From positions 1 to 6,276 of the forward strand of contig JAPLWC010000075.1 of the NCBI GenBank assembly GCA_026396845.1: DNA of 6,276 nucleotides. Reading direction: 5' to 3'. This document shows, piece after piece, positions 6,181-6,276 of this stretch (positions are counted from its first letter, which is position 1; every line of letters begins with the position of its first letter). The position numbers were made by a program, and so were the translations under genes. Under the pieces are notes generated by a model that worked only from the letters and a program-made list of their open reading frames with translations, was not told the DNA's origin and ran no database searches. The stretch is from Candidatus Gottesmanbacteria bacterium. GTDB lineage: Bacteria; Patescibacteriota; Microgenomatia; UBA10105; UBA927.

Positions 6181-6276
6181 TATCTCACAATGACGAAGAT
6201 TCGATCGCGCGGACGCTCGCGAGTCTCACTTGGTGTGATGAGATAATCGTCGTTGATGATTTCTCAACTGATAAGA
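6162..6276 (+). CDS. family 2 glycosyltransferase, N-terminal fragment; 3' end outside the window
   Basis: The first 38 codons of a GT2 enzyme are present. Read from GTG as M, the protein begins MVSAIILSHNDEDSIARTL, the first nucleotide-binding strand and helix of the GT-A fold. CDEIIVVDDFSTD (25-37) follows, the second strand with the uracil- or donor-binding D-D-x-S-T-D motif. This 'HNDE...i..tL.Sl.w.DEIivvD..StD' pattern is that of WaaE/KdtX-like GT2 proteins, though 38 residues cannot fix the subfamily. GTG at 6162 is the only normal start in the frame: a TGA stop lies at 6147-6149 and the codons between are TAT AAT GGG AGA. GGGAG at 6156-6160 ends only one base before GTG, too close to act as a Shine-Dalgarno sequence. 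The gene probably has its own promoter and may be translated from a leaderless mRNA. Confidence 0.85.
   Translation, partial: MVSAIILSHNDEDSIARTLASLTWCDEIIVVDDFSTDK
6167..6187 (-). promoter_or_regulatory. candidate promoter for the minus-strand GT-C gene
   Basis: Read on the minus strand, TATAAT lies at 6179-6174 and would give a start at A6167, leaving a 30-base leader before the ATG at 6137. An overlapping weaker choice is GATAAT at 6184-6179 preceded by TGA (6187-6185), an extended -10 with one mismatch. No convincing -35 is seen: GAATCT sits at the 17-base position. The site lies inside the first codons of the opposite gene. The DNA here is AT-rich, so a chance match is possible. Confidence 0.4.

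Noticed and set aside
6154..6246. Short plus-strand frame starting ATG at 6154 and ending TAA at 6244-6246 (30 residues)
   Set aside because: It overlaps the GT2 gene in another frame, and its product has no recognisable pattern, whereas the GTG frame gives clear GT2 motifs.

Overview
The window is part of a bacterial surface-polysaccharide locus. It holds seven protein genes, five complete and two cut by the window edges, and coding density is close to 100%. No tRNA, rRNA, CRISPR array, insertion sequence or phage gene is visible. The organism is most likely a member of the Candidate Phyla Radiation (Patescibacteria). Reasons: tiny 1-4 base gene overlaps, no recognisable Shine-Dalgarno sequence before any start, a mix of GT2, GT4 and GT-C enzymes, and a GT4 N-terminus (MIIGVDAGAL...) of a style I associate with that group. 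This placement comes from recollection of protein families, not a search. TGA is used as a stop, so the code is standard and not the TGA-glycine code of Gracilibacteria/Absconditabacteria.

Layout. Positions 1-5127 carry five plus-strand genes in one tightly coupled run: the C-terminal part of a Wzx-type flippase, a GT2 glycosyltransferase, two GT4 glycosyltransferases, and a 520-residue multi-spanning membrane protein that looks like a GT-C glycosyltransferase. The first three junctions are ATGA overlaps and the fourth is a TAATG overlap. A second GT-C-like membrane protein lies on the minus strand (about 5124-6137), its stop codon interlocking with that of the preceding gene. After a 24-base gap the plus strand resumes with a GT2 gene that runs off the right edge.

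How the genes fit together. The GT2 and GT4 enzymes would build a lipid-linked glycan on the cytoplasmic face. The flippase would move it across the membrane. The GT-C proteins would add sugars on the outer face from polyprenyl-phosphate donors. The initiating transferase, nucleotide-sugar enzymes and any Wzy polymerase are not in the window, so the glycan cannot be named.

The most unusual region is 6147-6184. A perfect extended -10 box (TGATATAAT) sits so that its predicted transcription start is exactly the GTG start of the last gene, which would make that mRNA leaderless. A second TATAAT on the opposite strand faces it, with the two predicted starts about 5 bases apart. I found no evidence for a wholly new biological system.
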